From Pseudomonas sp. GM50 (GTDB taxonomy: Bacteria; Pseudomonadota; Gammaproteobacteria; Pseudomonadales; Pseudomonadaceae): DNA of 64,000 nucleotides. The notes under the pieces were generated by a model that was given only the letters and a program-made list of their open reading frames with translations, searched no databases and was not told the DNA's origin. Below, one piece after another: positions 36,673 to 44,664 of this stretch. Each line of letters opens with the position of its first letter. The first letter of the stretch is position 1. A program made the position numbers and the translations under genes. The DNA lies in assembly GCF_000282375.1 (NCBI RefSeq), contig NZ_AKJK01000044.1:1-64000 (forward strand), given 5' to 3'.

Positions 36673-36834
36673 ATGTCCGAAGATAACGTGCATGCCGCCA
36701 AGTATCACATCCCAGCGCCTGAACCAGAGGAGCAGCCACCGCACAACAGACACACGCAGGAGCAGTTGCAACCGGAAGTCGCACCTCTAGAAAAGCCGAT
36801 AATCATTTGGCGTAGCTTGATGCTTGAGCAGTAA
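36673..36834 (+). CDS. Possible small protein
   Basis: A 53-codon open frame starting 12 bases after the reductase stop. The peptide is rich in Pro, Gln and Glu and ends IIIWRSLMLEQ. No family or binding site recognised; it may be noncoding. Confidence 0.2.
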   Translation: MSEDNVHAAKYHIPAPEPEEQPPHNRHTQEQLQPEVAPLEKPIIIWRSLMLEQ

Positions 36835-36950
36835 CGAGAAATGGTTGAAGCGACCAAGTAATCGCACCTGCTTTACACGCGGGTCCTGCACTAACCCCGG
36901 AAATAGATGTGATCGGCCGGCGCTTGCGGGCTCAAGCCGCGGAGTAAATG

Positions 36951-37138
36951 AAAACGGGCGCCTGAGTGGCTAATGCCAGTCAGTTAAGCGCCGCAATTCA
37001 TGTGGGAGCGGGCTTGCTCGCGAAGAGGGAGTGTCAGTCAACCTCAATGTTGACTGTGCCGCCGCCTTCGCGAGCAAGCCCGCACACACAGGTGCTGCAC
37101 CTTAACTGACCGGTATTAGCCTGAGTGGCGCCCGTTTT
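36951..37138. terminator. Intrinsic bidirectional terminator split by an inserted element
   Basis: AAAACGGGCGCC at 36951-36962 pairs perfectly with GGCGCCCGTTTT at 37127-37138. Removing the DNA between the two copies of GCCTGAGTGGC (36960-36970 and 37119-37129) restores a 12-bp stem with the 5-base loop TGAGT and a following T run, located between the convergent MDR and AraC genes. Confidence 0.75.
36971..37118. mobile_element. REPIN-bearing MITE with 18-bp inverted ends and 11-bp target duplication
   Basis: 148 bp. The ends TAATGCCAGTCAGTTAAG (36971-36988) and CTTAACTGACCGGTATTA (37101-37118) are inverted repeats with two mismatches. Inside are inverted REPs (TGTGGGAGCGGGCTTGCTCG and its partner at about 37065-37088). 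The element is flanked by the direct repeat GCCTGAGTGGC. No coding capacity. Confidence 0.75.
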
Positions 37139-37160
37139 TGCATCCGCGCACCGGACCTTC

Positions 37161-38117
37161 TCACGCTGATTGTCTGCGCCAAGTACCGGGTGATGTGCCG
37201 AACTGGCGTTTGAATGCGCGACTGAACGCGGCTTCGGATTCGTAGCCCACTGCAAAGCCGATTTGCGCCACATTACCGCGACCTTCGCGCAGGTGTTGAG
37301 CCGCCACGTGCATACGCCAGAGCGTCAGGTATTGCATCGGTGGCTGTCCGACCAATGCCGTGAATCGCTCCGCGAATACCGAGCGCGACATGCCCACTTC
37401 AAGCGCCAGGGCTTCTGCAGTCCAGCCCTCGGTTGGACGAGCATGGAGCAGCGCCAGTGCGCGCCCGATATGCGGATCTCGCAAACCCGCCAGCCACCCG
37501 CGCCGCTCAGCGGGGAGGCTCGCGACGTACTGGCTGACGGCTTCGACGAATAGCAATTCGGAGAGCTTGGCGATGACCGTTGTCGAGCCGAGGCGCCCCG
37601 CCGCAATCTCACTGACAGCGAACCGGAATGAGCTTTCAATCCAGACTCCCGAAGCCGTCGCGCGCAAGTCTAGTTTCAATAAGGATGGCAGCGACGAAAG
37701 CAACGGACTGAAGGGGGTTTCAGAGCCGAGGAATCCGCACAATAGTTGCGTGACCTCGCCGCCCCCGCCGTACTTGATTCGTGAAATAGCACCGACTTCC
37801 GGCGGCTGAATAACTTCGCCCGCCGGCATGGGCGCAATGCTCAGGTCGCTGCCAAAAGAATGAGCGTCATTGTGCGGAAGCAGAACGAGTTCACCTGCCC
37901 GCACGTCAATGGCGGCACCGCCGTCGACTTGTAATTGCATATGCCCCGCGGCGACAAAATGCGACGCAATGATATGTCGAGGTGCCGCCAGGAACGGTTT
38001 GCAATCGTCCGCAGAGATTCTTCCCTTGATGCACCAGGGCGCAGTGAATTCCGCCTCGAGAAAAACCCCTCCAGACAGCCGAATCACACGCAACACATCG
38101 GAAAACGCATCCAACAA
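37161..38117 (-). CDS. AraC-family regulator with cupin sensor domain
   Basis: 318 residues. The N-terminal cupin_6-type domain (APWCIKGRIS, HIIASHFVAAGHMQLQVDGG, AGELVLLPHNDAHSF) is joined to two helix-turn-helix units (WTAEALALEVGMSRSVFAERF; NVAQIGFAVGYESEAAFSRAFKRQFG). The usual target is the divergent or neighbouring gene, here the diiron oxygenase gene whose start is 199 bases away. Effector unknown. Confidence 0.86.
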   Translation of the reverse strand: MLDAFSDVLRVIRLSGGVFLEAEFTAPWCIKGRISADDCKPFLAAPRHIIASHFVAAGHMQLQVDGGAAIDVRAGELVLLPHNDAHSFGSDLSIAPMPAGEVIQPPEVGAISRIKYGGGGEVTQLLCGFLGSETPFSPLLSSLPSLLKLDLRATASGVWIESSFRFAVSEIAAGRLGSTTVIAKLSELLFVEAVSQYVASLPAERRGWLAGLRDPHIGRALALLHARPTEGWTAEALALEVGMSRSVFAERFTALVGQPPMQYLTLWRMHVAAQHLREGRGNVAQIGFAVGYESEAAFSRAFKRQFGTSPGTWRRQSA

Positions 38118-38316
38118 TTGCCAGCCCTCCTTTCCGGAGTCCGGAGCATGTAATCAGGCGCACTGGTCATTCATCGCCTGAACTGCGAGGCCTAGATTAG
38201 CACCAACGCGGACTCCGTGATCGGGACGATCCCCAGACTCTTCACCGATGGTCATTGGCTCCGACGTTAACCGTAATTGCCCTATTCCAACTCGACCAGG
38301 CAAGCAGGAGATCGAT

Positions 38317-39270
38317 ATGAACACCGTTGCTACCATGCCCAGCCCAGATTCGGACAACGCCGCCCGTTATGCTCAACTTGTCAGATCATCGAAGAAAGCC
38401 GAATGGCAAATCGATCGTGATTTGCTACAGGACCGGAGTTTCGACTTCTCGCGCAAATTCTTGCCCGACGGACTGTCGCGGATCGACCGCCTGACCTTTC
38501 TCGACCCGGATGAGGCGCGCCTGCTCAGTCAGATTCAGGGCCGAACCTATGCGTATATCTTTGGCTTGGTCGAGCGTTTTATCAGCGCCAAAATGCTCGA
38601 TCAAGGTCGAGCCCATGTCTTTGACGATCAGCTCGCACTCGAAGCGCTGGTGCGCTTTTCTAACGACGAGATCAAGCACCAGGAACTGTTCCGGCGCATG
38701 GAGACGATGATTAGTTCGCACTTGCCAGCGGGGTATCGTCAAGTTGCCGATCCAAACGATGTGGCGCGCTCGGTACTTGCGGCCAGCACTTGGTCGGTGC
38801 TCGCGCTAACCTGTCATATCGAGCTGTTTGTTCAGGCGCACTACGCGCAAAGCATCGCCCCGCGTGAAGAGTTGTGCCCGCTATTCAAGGATGTTTTCAA
38901 ATTTCACTGGAAGGATGAAAGCCGGCACGTCGTACTCGATGAACTGGAGTGGAAGGCGGAGCACGCGAAACTCTCGCCAACCGAGCGCGACCAGGCAGTG
39001 AACGATCTGATTGCGCTAGTGGCGGCCGTCGATGGAATCCTGCAGGCACAATCGGCATCCGATGCCGACTACTTTATCCGCAATGTTTCACGGTCATTCA
39101 GTATCGATGAGACCGCGCAAATCAAAGCCTCCGTGCTGAGCGCCTACCGCTGGCAATACATTATCTCGGGCGTGCAGCATCCACACTTTGGCCGGTTGCT
39201 TACGCACATGACAACACCGGCACAGATGTCCACGATTCAGACCGCACTGGCACCCATCATGAGCAATTGA
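38317..39270 (+). CDS. AurF-type diiron N-oxygenase-like protein
   Basis: 317 residues, all-helical ferritin-like fold. Seven potential iron ligands occur with the order and spacing of the p-aminobenzoate N-oxygenase AurF: Glu86 (GLVERF), Glu118 and His121 (NDEIKHQ), Glu169 (HIELF), His197, Glu201 and His204 (FHWKDESRH). The H-x3-E-x2-H block is the distinctive part. Known members (AurF, CmlI) oxidise aryl amines to nitro compounds. AGGAG lies before ATG 38317. No biosynthetic cluster adjoins it; an AraC gene is divergent. Substrate unknown. Confidence 0.78.
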   Translation: MNTVATMPSPDSDNAARYAQLVRSSKKAEWQIDRDLLQDRSFDFSRKFLPDGLSRIDRLTFLDPDEARLLSQIQGRTYAYIFGLVERFISAKMLDQGRAHVFDDQLALEALVRFSNDEIKHQELFRRMETMISSHLPAGYRQVADPNDVARSVLAASTWSVLALTCHIELFVQAHYAQSIAPREELCPLFKDVFKFHWKDESRHVVLDELEWKAEHAKLSPTERDQAVNDLIALVAAVDGILQAQSASDADYFIRNVSRSFSIDETAQIKASVLSAYRWQYIISGVQHPHFGRLLTHMTTPAQMSTIQTALAPIMSN

Positions 39271-39327
39271 TCGACTGGCGCGGCCGACCGTGCGTCGGCC
39301 GCGCTGCGGGTAGCCGCTTGTTACGGC

Positions 39328-39900
39328 TTATGAAACGTGTTCCGCTGCCAACAATGACCTGAACTGCGAAACGCTCTCTGAAGATAGTCCGGCAGCTTCG
39401 AACACTGCGCAGGTAAAGCTAACGGGTGCAGGGCCTGGAGCAGTTATGATGCGGTCGGCAACCACAGCTACTTGACTGCTTCGATAAAGTGCGGCGCCTT
39501 CATAACCTACGGCATTCTGTTGTAAGAAGTCAGCGCTGTTCGAGGTATGAGAAACCGTGTCGAGAAGCCCGGCCCTCGCAAGTGCCAGCGTTCCCCCACA
39601 GATACCGGCAATTGTCGCTCCACTTGAACGACTAGCAAGCAGAAAGTCCCGAATATCCGGTGCATCTGCACGTTCCCAGATCATTCCACCAATGACGACA
39701 ACAACGTCCGGCTTCCAGTCCAGGCATTGTTCCAAGCTGCTATCCACAGTTACAGCCAATCCACCCTGCGAGCGGAACTGCCCCGTAGTAGAGGCGAAAA
39801 ACCTGACGTCGATCCCATAAAACGGGGATGCTGTTCCTGCAATAAAAGCGTATTCCCAGTCCGCAAAACCGGGTGTCAGTATCAAGCCCACACGTGCCAT
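39328..39900 (-). CDS. DJ-1/PfpI-family protein
   Basis: 190 residues with the DJ-1/PfpI flavodoxin-like fold. VGLILTPGFADWE carries the conserved Glu, VVVVIGGMIWERA follows, and the nucleophile cysteine is in AGICGGTLALA near residue 99. Family members are glyoxalases, deglycases, amidotransferase-like proteins or isonitrile hydratases. It is convergent with the diiron oxygenase gene. Function unknown. Confidence 0.83.
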   Translation of the reverse strand: MARVGLILTPGFADWEYAFIAGTASPFYGIDVRFFASTTGQFRSQGGLAVTVDSSLEQCLDWKPDVVVVIGGMIWERADAPDIRDFLLASRSSGATIAGICGGTLALARAGLLDTVSHTSNSADFLQQNAVGYEGAALYRSSQVAVVADRIITAPGPAPVSFTCAVFEAAGLSSESVSQFRSLLAAEHVS

Positions 39901-39967
39901 CAGTCAGAATCCTCCATGAAAACGAACAACATAAAGCGGCAACAGATTGATCTCAACGACTGCTTAT

Positions 39968-40010
39968 GTTTTTACACAGCCGCGGTCGACAGCTGCCGGT
40001 CATGCGACTA
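39968..40010. repeat. End fragment of the TGTGTAAAAACG element
   Basis: GTTTTTACACAGCCGCGGTC followed by GACAGCTGCCGGTC resembles the right end of the elements at 28504-28690 and 48487-48661. The other end is missing. It is directly upstream of an IS66 remnant, in a small graveyard of mobile DNA. Confidence 0.4.
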
Positions 40011-40053
40011 ACGGCCAAAAAGCTGGCTTGCTCAGCCTAATGTGCACCTCTGC

Positions 40054-40167
40054 TGGACCGATAGCCAAGATCCGTATGCTTATTTGAAGGATGTATTGGC
40101 CCGTCTGCCAACGTATCAAGCCAATGAAATTGCCGAGCTACTGCCACATAGGTGGCAGCCTGCATGA
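40054..40167 (+). pseudogene. IS66-family transposase (TnpC), C-terminal remnant
   Basis: A frame of 37 codons reads DPYAYLKDVLARLPTYQANE then IAELLPHRWQPA and stop, the recognisable C-terminus of IS66 transposases. The rest of the roughly 500-residue protein is absent, as are tnpA and tnpB. It is a decayed insertion sequence tail. Confidence 0.65.
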
Positions 40168-40180
40168 TGGCCAATGGGAT

Positions 40181-40483
40181 CTAAGCAGGGATCGTTGATC
40201 CAAGGTGCAAAACGGTCGCGGGACCCGCCCTGAAGGTGGGACTGTATGCGTCAGCTGCAATCATATGAGGAGTAATGTCATGAGCTTCCAGAGCTGATTT
40301 CGACGCCCATCGCTCAATCAAAACAAATTGGTCTTCATCGTCGGTGACCCTATGAAGGTCGTATTGCAGGCACCCTTCTTCATTTCTAACAAGTGGGGCA
40401 AGTTTTTCAAATGCATCAACTTGCTCTTGTCCTCGTCCCGCCTGTGTAGAAATCAAAATTACCAGTTTCACTTCACTAGACAT
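40181..40483 (-). CDS. Antibiotic biosynthesis monooxygenase (ABM)-domain protein
   Basis: 100 residues, dimeric alpha-beta barrel fold. KLVILISTQAGRGQEQVDAFEKLAPLVRNEEGCLQYDLHRV and QFVLIERWASKSALEAHDITPH are typical of YgiN-like ABM proteins, which include quinol monooxygenases and small-molecule-binding proteins without cofactors. ATG 40483 has GGAG upstream. Single gene with no clear partner. A 233-base gap follows it to 40717. Confidence 0.8.
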   Translation of the reverse strand: MSSEVKLVILISTQAGRGQEQVDAFEKLAPLVRNEEGCLQYDLHRVTDDEDQFVLIERWASKSALEAHDITPHMIAADAYSPTFRAGPATVLHLGSTIPA

Positions 40484-40716
40484 AAACATGCTCCATGCTG
40501 GTGTTCAGAAATTTGATTGCACATTGCTGTAGGCCACCAGTGTGATGGTCATGGCAGGAAAGCATGATTTCGCCTCATGCAGCAAGCTAGAGCGGACGGT
40601 TACTCGCCCTTAGCCTTGTAGGAAGGGAGGTGTGTTCGCCAGTCGCTGGCCACTATTGCTGCCGCATAACTGGCAACCGCCTAGACTGGATTAACTCACT
40701 AACCGAAGGACATAAA

Positions 40717-41223
40717 ATGCTCATTGTCTTCAGCGGCCTTCCAGGTACCGGAAAGACGACTATTGCAAGTGACCTTGCCGCCAGAACAAGTGCTGTGTAT
40801 CTGCGGATCGATACGATTGAGCAGGCTATCCGAAATTCCGGTGCTCTGGCACAAGACGTGGGGCGGAGCGGTTACATGGTCGCTAATGAGCTTGCTCTGA
40901 GCAATCTTCGTTTTGGCAGCACGGTCATAGTCGACTGCGTTAACCCAGTAATCGAAAGCCGAAAGGCGTGGGGCGAAATCGCCACACGCTCTGGTGCTCC
41001 ATTAGTGAATATCCAGGTGGTTTGCTCTGATAAACATGAACATCGGCGACGAGTAGAAACCAGGAAGATTGATATTCCCGGGCTGACGCCACCAACCTGG
41101 CAGTCTGTATTGGATCATGAATATGAGGCGTGGGATAACGCCCCGTTTAATATAGACACAGCCCTGACATCTCCAGCGGAGGCAGTGGCAATGATCACCA
41201 AACGATTTTTATCCGGGGAGTAG
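40717..41223 (+). CDS. P-loop kinase-like ATPase
   Basis: 168 residues. The Walker A GLPGTGKTT is at 7-15, then YLRIDTIEQAI (base-binding Asp) and a Walker B-like TVIVDCVNPV. It belongs to the broad AAA_33/zeta-toxin/chloramphenicol-phosphotransferase-like group of small-molecule kinases. GAAGGA precedes the ATG. Its 3' end overlaps the convergent LysR gene by 15 bp. Substrate unknown; a similar kinase gene lies at 47806. Confidence 0.82.
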   Translation: MLIVFSGLPGTGKTTIASDLAARTSAVYLRIDTIEQAIRNSGALAQDVGRSGYMVANELALSNLRFGSTVIVDCVNPVIESRKAWGEIATRSGAPLVNIQVVCSDKHEHRRRVETRKIDIPGLTPPTWQSVLDHEYEAWDNAPFNIDTALTSPAEAVAMITKRFLSGE

Positions 41224-42078
41224 CGCTTCAAGCAGCACCTGCTCCAGAATGACAAAAAAACATTTGATATGAGCCTGTTTCAACGCCTGCGGCCGGGTCA
41301 CCAGATAGACCTCCATATCTGGAAGCTGGATCTGCGGGAACACCCCGATCAGGTCCGTCGCCAGAATACGAGGCAGCACTGCCACGCCCATACCTCGCCT
41401 CACCGATTCGAGCTGAGCCGCGAACGAGTTCACGCTGATCTGCGTGCGTTCCAGACCCGCGGCCTTTGCCACACGCATTTGCGGCAACATATCCAGCGGA
41501 GGAAGCAAGGCAATATTGACCGCCGTGGCCGGAGTCACCCCTGGAAACCGCTTCAGATAACTTGCATCGGCGAAGACACCATAAGCCAGCCTGCCTATGG
41601 GGCGATAAATCAGCGACGGCTCGCCCAGATGAGCTGTGCGTATGGCAATGTCTGCGACGCCGCGGACGATCTTGTGAAAGTCGGCTGTTATCAGCAACTC
41701 CACCGAGCAACGCGGGTGAAGTGAGGTCAGGCGACTCGCGGCCTCGAGCACGCAAGACGAGAACCCCTCCCCTGCACTGACCACGACAGTGCCAGATAGC
41801 GCTGTGTGTAGTTCGGACATGTCCGTAACGGTTTGACGCCTCAAGCCCGCTTCTGCAGCCAGGGCAACGTCCACGAGGGATTGGCCTCGCGGGGTCAACC
41901 AGCATCCTTCAACGCCCCGCTCGACGAGTGGCTCGCCCAGTGCACCTTCAAGTTGGGTCAGCCGTCGCGACACAGTAGACGCAGCGATCCCCAGCAATTG
42001 GCCGGCCTGAAGAAAGCTGCCACGTCGCGAGACTGCCAACAGCAGGCGAAGATCGTCCCAGTTTGCTTGCGAAGCCAT
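41209..42078 (-). CDS. LysR-family transcriptional regulator
   Basis: 289 residues with an N-terminal winged helix (GSFLQAGQLLGIAASTVSRRL) and a ligand domain (TVVVSAGEGFSSCVLEAASRL, MGVAVLPRILA). It is divergent from the NTF2-like gene (starts 122 bases apart), so it may control the plus-strand run 42200-45165. Ligand unknown. Confidence 0.85.
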   Translation of the reverse strand: MASQANWDDLRLLLAVSRRGSFLQAGQLLGIAASTVSRRLTQLEGALGEPLVERGVEGCWLTPRGQSLVDVALAAEAGLRRQTVTDMSELHTALSGTVVVSAGEGFSSCVLEAASRLTSLHPRCSVELLITADFHKIVRGVADIAIRTAHLGEPSLIYRPIGRLAYGVFADASYLKRFPGVTPATAVNIALLPPLDMLPQMRVAKAAGLERTQISVNSFAAQLESVRRGMGVAVLPRILATDLIGVFPQIQLPDMEVYLVTRPQALKQAHIKCFFVILEQVLLEALLPG

Positions 42079-42199
42079 GCTTCATATCTTCCCTGATTTG
42101 CAAATGTGCAAAGCCATTATGCAGCAGTCGCTGTTTTTCGGCAGAGGCCTCAAAGGTATATCTACACGCCCTCGAAACGAATGGAATGGAACGGACTGT

Positions 42200-42616
42200 A
42201 TGACTACTGGCCCCAACGACTTTGCGGAACGCGCCGCCAGCGCCTTCAATCGCCGTGATGTGGAAGCGATGCTTACGCTGGTTTGCGAAGACTTCATCTA
42301 CTTCGATGGGATGGGGATGCAAACCGGTCGCGAATCGATGCGCAAACGAGAAATCGCATTACTCGAAGCGTTCCCCGATGCCCAACTGACCTTCAGCCCA
42401 TTTGCCGTCGGTGACGATCGTTTGGCACTGACCGCCTTCCTGACCGGCACCTTCACCGCACCATTAGTGCTGCCGGACCGGGTGATTCCACCCCATGGGC
42501 GCCACATTGCCGTGTACTACGCCGCACACTTCACCTTCAAAGAGGGGCTGGCCATCCGTGAAGAGGTCTTCTTCGACAGTGCGGTGTTGATGTCATTTTT
42601 TAGCCGCGCAGGCTGA
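42200..42616 (+). CDS. SnoaL-like/NTF2-fold protein
   Basis: 138 residues with the cone-shaped NTF2 fold pattern: FAERAASAFNRRDVEAMLTLVCEDFIYFDG, GRESMRKREIALLEAFPDAQLTF and HIAVYYAAHFTFKEG. SnoaL-like proteins are polyketide cyclases, isomerases or of unknown role. First gene after the divergent LysR; the reductase gene follows after 10 bases. Confidence 0.8.
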   Translation: MTTGPNDFAERAASAFNRRDVEAMLTLVCEDFIYFDGMGMQTGRESMRKREIALLEAFPDAQLTFSPFAVGDDRLALTAFLTGTFTAPLVLPDRVIPPHGRHIAVYYAAHFTFKEGLAIREEVFFDSAVLMSFFSRAG

Positions 42617-42626
42617 GGGTTGAGCG

Positions 42627-43715
42627 ATGCACAGCGTATTCGTTACTGGCGCAACCGGCTTGTTGGGCAACAACCTGGTGCGTGAACTGATCGCTCGTGG
42701 CTGCGCGGTCAAAGCCCTGGTTCGTTCAAGAGCCAAAGGTGAACAGCAGTTCAAGCATTTGCAGGGTGTGGAACTGGTCGTTGGCGACATGGCCGATGTC
42801 GACGCGTTCGCAGCGTCGCTGCAAGGCTGCGATACGGTGTTTCATACCGCCGCGTTCTTTCGCGACAACTACAAGGGTGGCAGTCACTGGAAGGAACTCG
42901 AAAAGATTAACGTGGAGGGTACGCGGCGCCTGCTTGCCCAGGCCTACAACGCCGGTATCCGACGTTTCATCCATACCTCTTCCATTGCCGTGCTTGACGG
43001 CGCACCCGGTACGTCAATCGATGAAACTTGCCTGCGGGCCGACGCCGATGCGGATGACTACTACCGCAGCAAGATCCTCGCCGACCGTGTCGTCTTGTCG
43101 TTCCTGGAACGCCATCCCGAGATGCATGCCTGCATGGTCCTGCCTGGCTGGATGTGGGGCCCTGCCGACATTGGCCCGACCTCCTCCGGACAGTTGGTTA
43201 ACGATGTCGTGCGCGGCAAATTGCCCGGACTGATCCCCGGCAGTTTCTCCATTGTCGATGCCCGCGATGTGGCGTTGGCGCAGATTGCCGCAGCCAGACA
43301 TGGACGGCGCGGTGAGCGCTATCTCGCGGCGGGCCGGCATATGACAATGCGTGAGCTGGTGCCTGTTCTGGGACGTATAGCGGGCGTCAAGACGCCCGTT
43401 CGACAACTACCGCTGCCCTTGCTATACACCTTGGCGGCGGTGCAGGAGATCTATGCGCGTATTACCGGCAAGCCCATTCTGCTGAGCATGGCCACGTTGC
43501 GCCTGTTGGTACGAGAGAAGGACCGCACCTGTTTCAACCACAGCAAGAGTGAACAAGAGCTTGGCCTGAGTTTCCGGCCACTAGAGCTGACAATCACCGA
43601 CACCGTGGCGTGGTACCGCGATCACGATTGGTTTGAGAGTCAAACCTTAAGTTCCCGGAACCGCACTCCTTCCACATTGACCGCACACCTGAACAAGGAC
43701 GTAAACATACAGTGA
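42627..43715 (+). CDS. Dihydroflavonol-4-reductase-like NAD(P)-dependent reductase
   Basis: 362 residues, extended SDR. GATGLLG (residues 8-14) binds the cofactor; HTSSIAVLDG and DDYYRSKILAD give the Ser and the YxxxK-type Tyr/Lys; the C-terminal half carries the DFR-like region MRELVPVLGRIAGVKTP. Such enzymes reduce ketones or aldehydes in secondary metabolism. Its stop overlaps the next gene as GTGA, showing an operon with the NTF2-like protein and the histidine phosphatase. Confidence 0.84.
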   Translation: MHSVFVTGATGLLGNNLVRELIARGCAVKALVRSRAKGEQQFKHLQGVELVVGDMADVDAFAASLQGCDTVFHTAAFFRDNYKGGSHWKELEKINVEGTRRLLAQAYNAGIRRFIHTSSIAVLDGAPGTSIDETCLRADADADDYYRSKILADRVVLSFLERHPEMHACMVLPGWMWGPADIGPTSSGQLVNDVVRGKLPGLIPGSFSIVDARDVALAQIAAARHGRRGERYLAAGRHMTMRELVPVLGRIAGVKTPVRQLPLPLLYTLAAVQEIYARITGKPILLSMATLRLLVREKDRTCFNHSKSEQELGLSFRPLELTITDTVAWYRDHDWFESQTLSSRNRTPSTLTAHLNKDVNIQ

Positions 43716-44275
43716 GCAGGACAATAATCCTGATGCGTCACGGCCAGCCAAAGCTGGTCGCAACCGACAAAATGTCAGCGCTCGATATGAAAGACTGGAT
43801 CGAACACTACAACCAGTCCGAAATTACCAACCAACCCGTCCCGGATGCCAGCATGCAGCTCGCCGCAACCGCCACGGTGATTGTCTCAAGCAACGCGCCT
43901 CGTGCGCTGACTTCCGTCCAGGCTCTTGGCCTGAAACCCGGCCTCGTCGACGCGCTTTTCCGTGAGGCGCAACTGCCTTATGGTCACTGGAAACTGCCAC
44001 GGCTATCGCCGTTTACCTGGGCATTTATCCTTCGAGTCTTATGGTTGTGCGGTTACTCACGCAAAGTCGAATCCGTCGGCACTGCGAAGATGCGCGCCAG
44101 CACGGCAGCTCAACGACTTCAGTCCCTTGCCAGCGAAGGACCGGTTCTACTGCTCGGTCATGGCTTTATGAATCGAATGATCGCCAAACAACTGGTTGCA
44201 GATGGATGGACTCGGCAAAAAACTAACGGCAGCCAGTATTGGAGTGCAACGGTGTATCAATACGGCGGTGTTTAA
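43712..44275 (+). CDS. Histidine phosphatase family protein
   Basis: 187 residues from GTG 43712. The phosphoglycerate-mutase-type LMRHGQP (His10 nucleophile) is at the N-terminus and the second histidine is in LLLGHGFMNR. Residues around WAFILRVLWLCGY are unusually hydrophobic. It should remove phosphate from a small molecule. It overlaps the upstream reductase gene by 4 bases, and the PchB-like gene starts 41 bases later. Confidence 0.82.
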   Translation: MSRTIILMRHGQPKLVATDKMSALDMKDWIEHYNQSEITNQPVPDASMQLAATATVIVSSNAPRALTSVQALGLKPGLVDALFREAQLPYGHWKLPRLSPFTWAFILRVLWLCGYSRKVESVGTAKMRASTAAQRLQSLASEGPVLLLGHGFMNRMIAKQLVADGWTRQKTNGSQYWSATVYQYGGV

Positions 44276-44316
44276 GAAGTACTTCACGATATTTTTCAGC
44301 AAACGGAGTCACTTAC

Positions 44317-44637
44317 ATGGAAGTCATCAATCAGTTGCAACCCCCAGAGTGTGCAGGCATGGAGGACATCCGACGCGAAATCGATGCCCTTGATCAGGTT
44401 GTTATCAAGCTGTTGGGCAAGCGTTTTCAGTACGTACTGGCGGCCTCGAAGTTCAAGACCTCGGCGACTTCGGTGCGTGCGCCGGAGCGTTTCAAGGCGA
44501 TGCTGGCGACACGTCGCGAGTGGGCCGAGGCCGAAGGCTTGAGCCCGGATGCCATCGAGAAGATGTACAGCGACCTGGTGAACCACTTCATTGGCGAAGA
44601 GATGAAACACTGGGCGGCTCATCAATCCGAAACCTGA
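44317..44637 (+). CDS. PchB-like isochorismate-pyruvate lyase / chorismate mutase
   Basis: 106 residues of the AroQ fold, closely patterned on P. aeruginosa PchB (about 101 residues): DIRREIDALDQVVIKLLGKR, AASKFKTS, RAPERFKAMLATRREWAE and GEEMKHW. Active-site Arg19, Arg36 and Lys47 correspond to PchB Arg14, Arg31 and Lys42; PchB Gln90 is Glu95 here. PchB makes salicylate plus pyruvate from isochorismate. No pchA, pchC or pchD lies in the window, so the isochorismate supply is unclear. GGAG lies before ATG 44317. Confidence 0.83.
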   Translation: MEVINQLQPPECAGMEDIRREIDALDQVVIKLLGKRFQYVLAASKFKTSATSVRAPERFKAMLATRREWAEAEGLSPDAIEKMYSDLVNHFIGEEMKHWAAHQSET

Positions 44638-44664
44638 TTCTGGTGCCTGAAGGGAAGCGACCTT

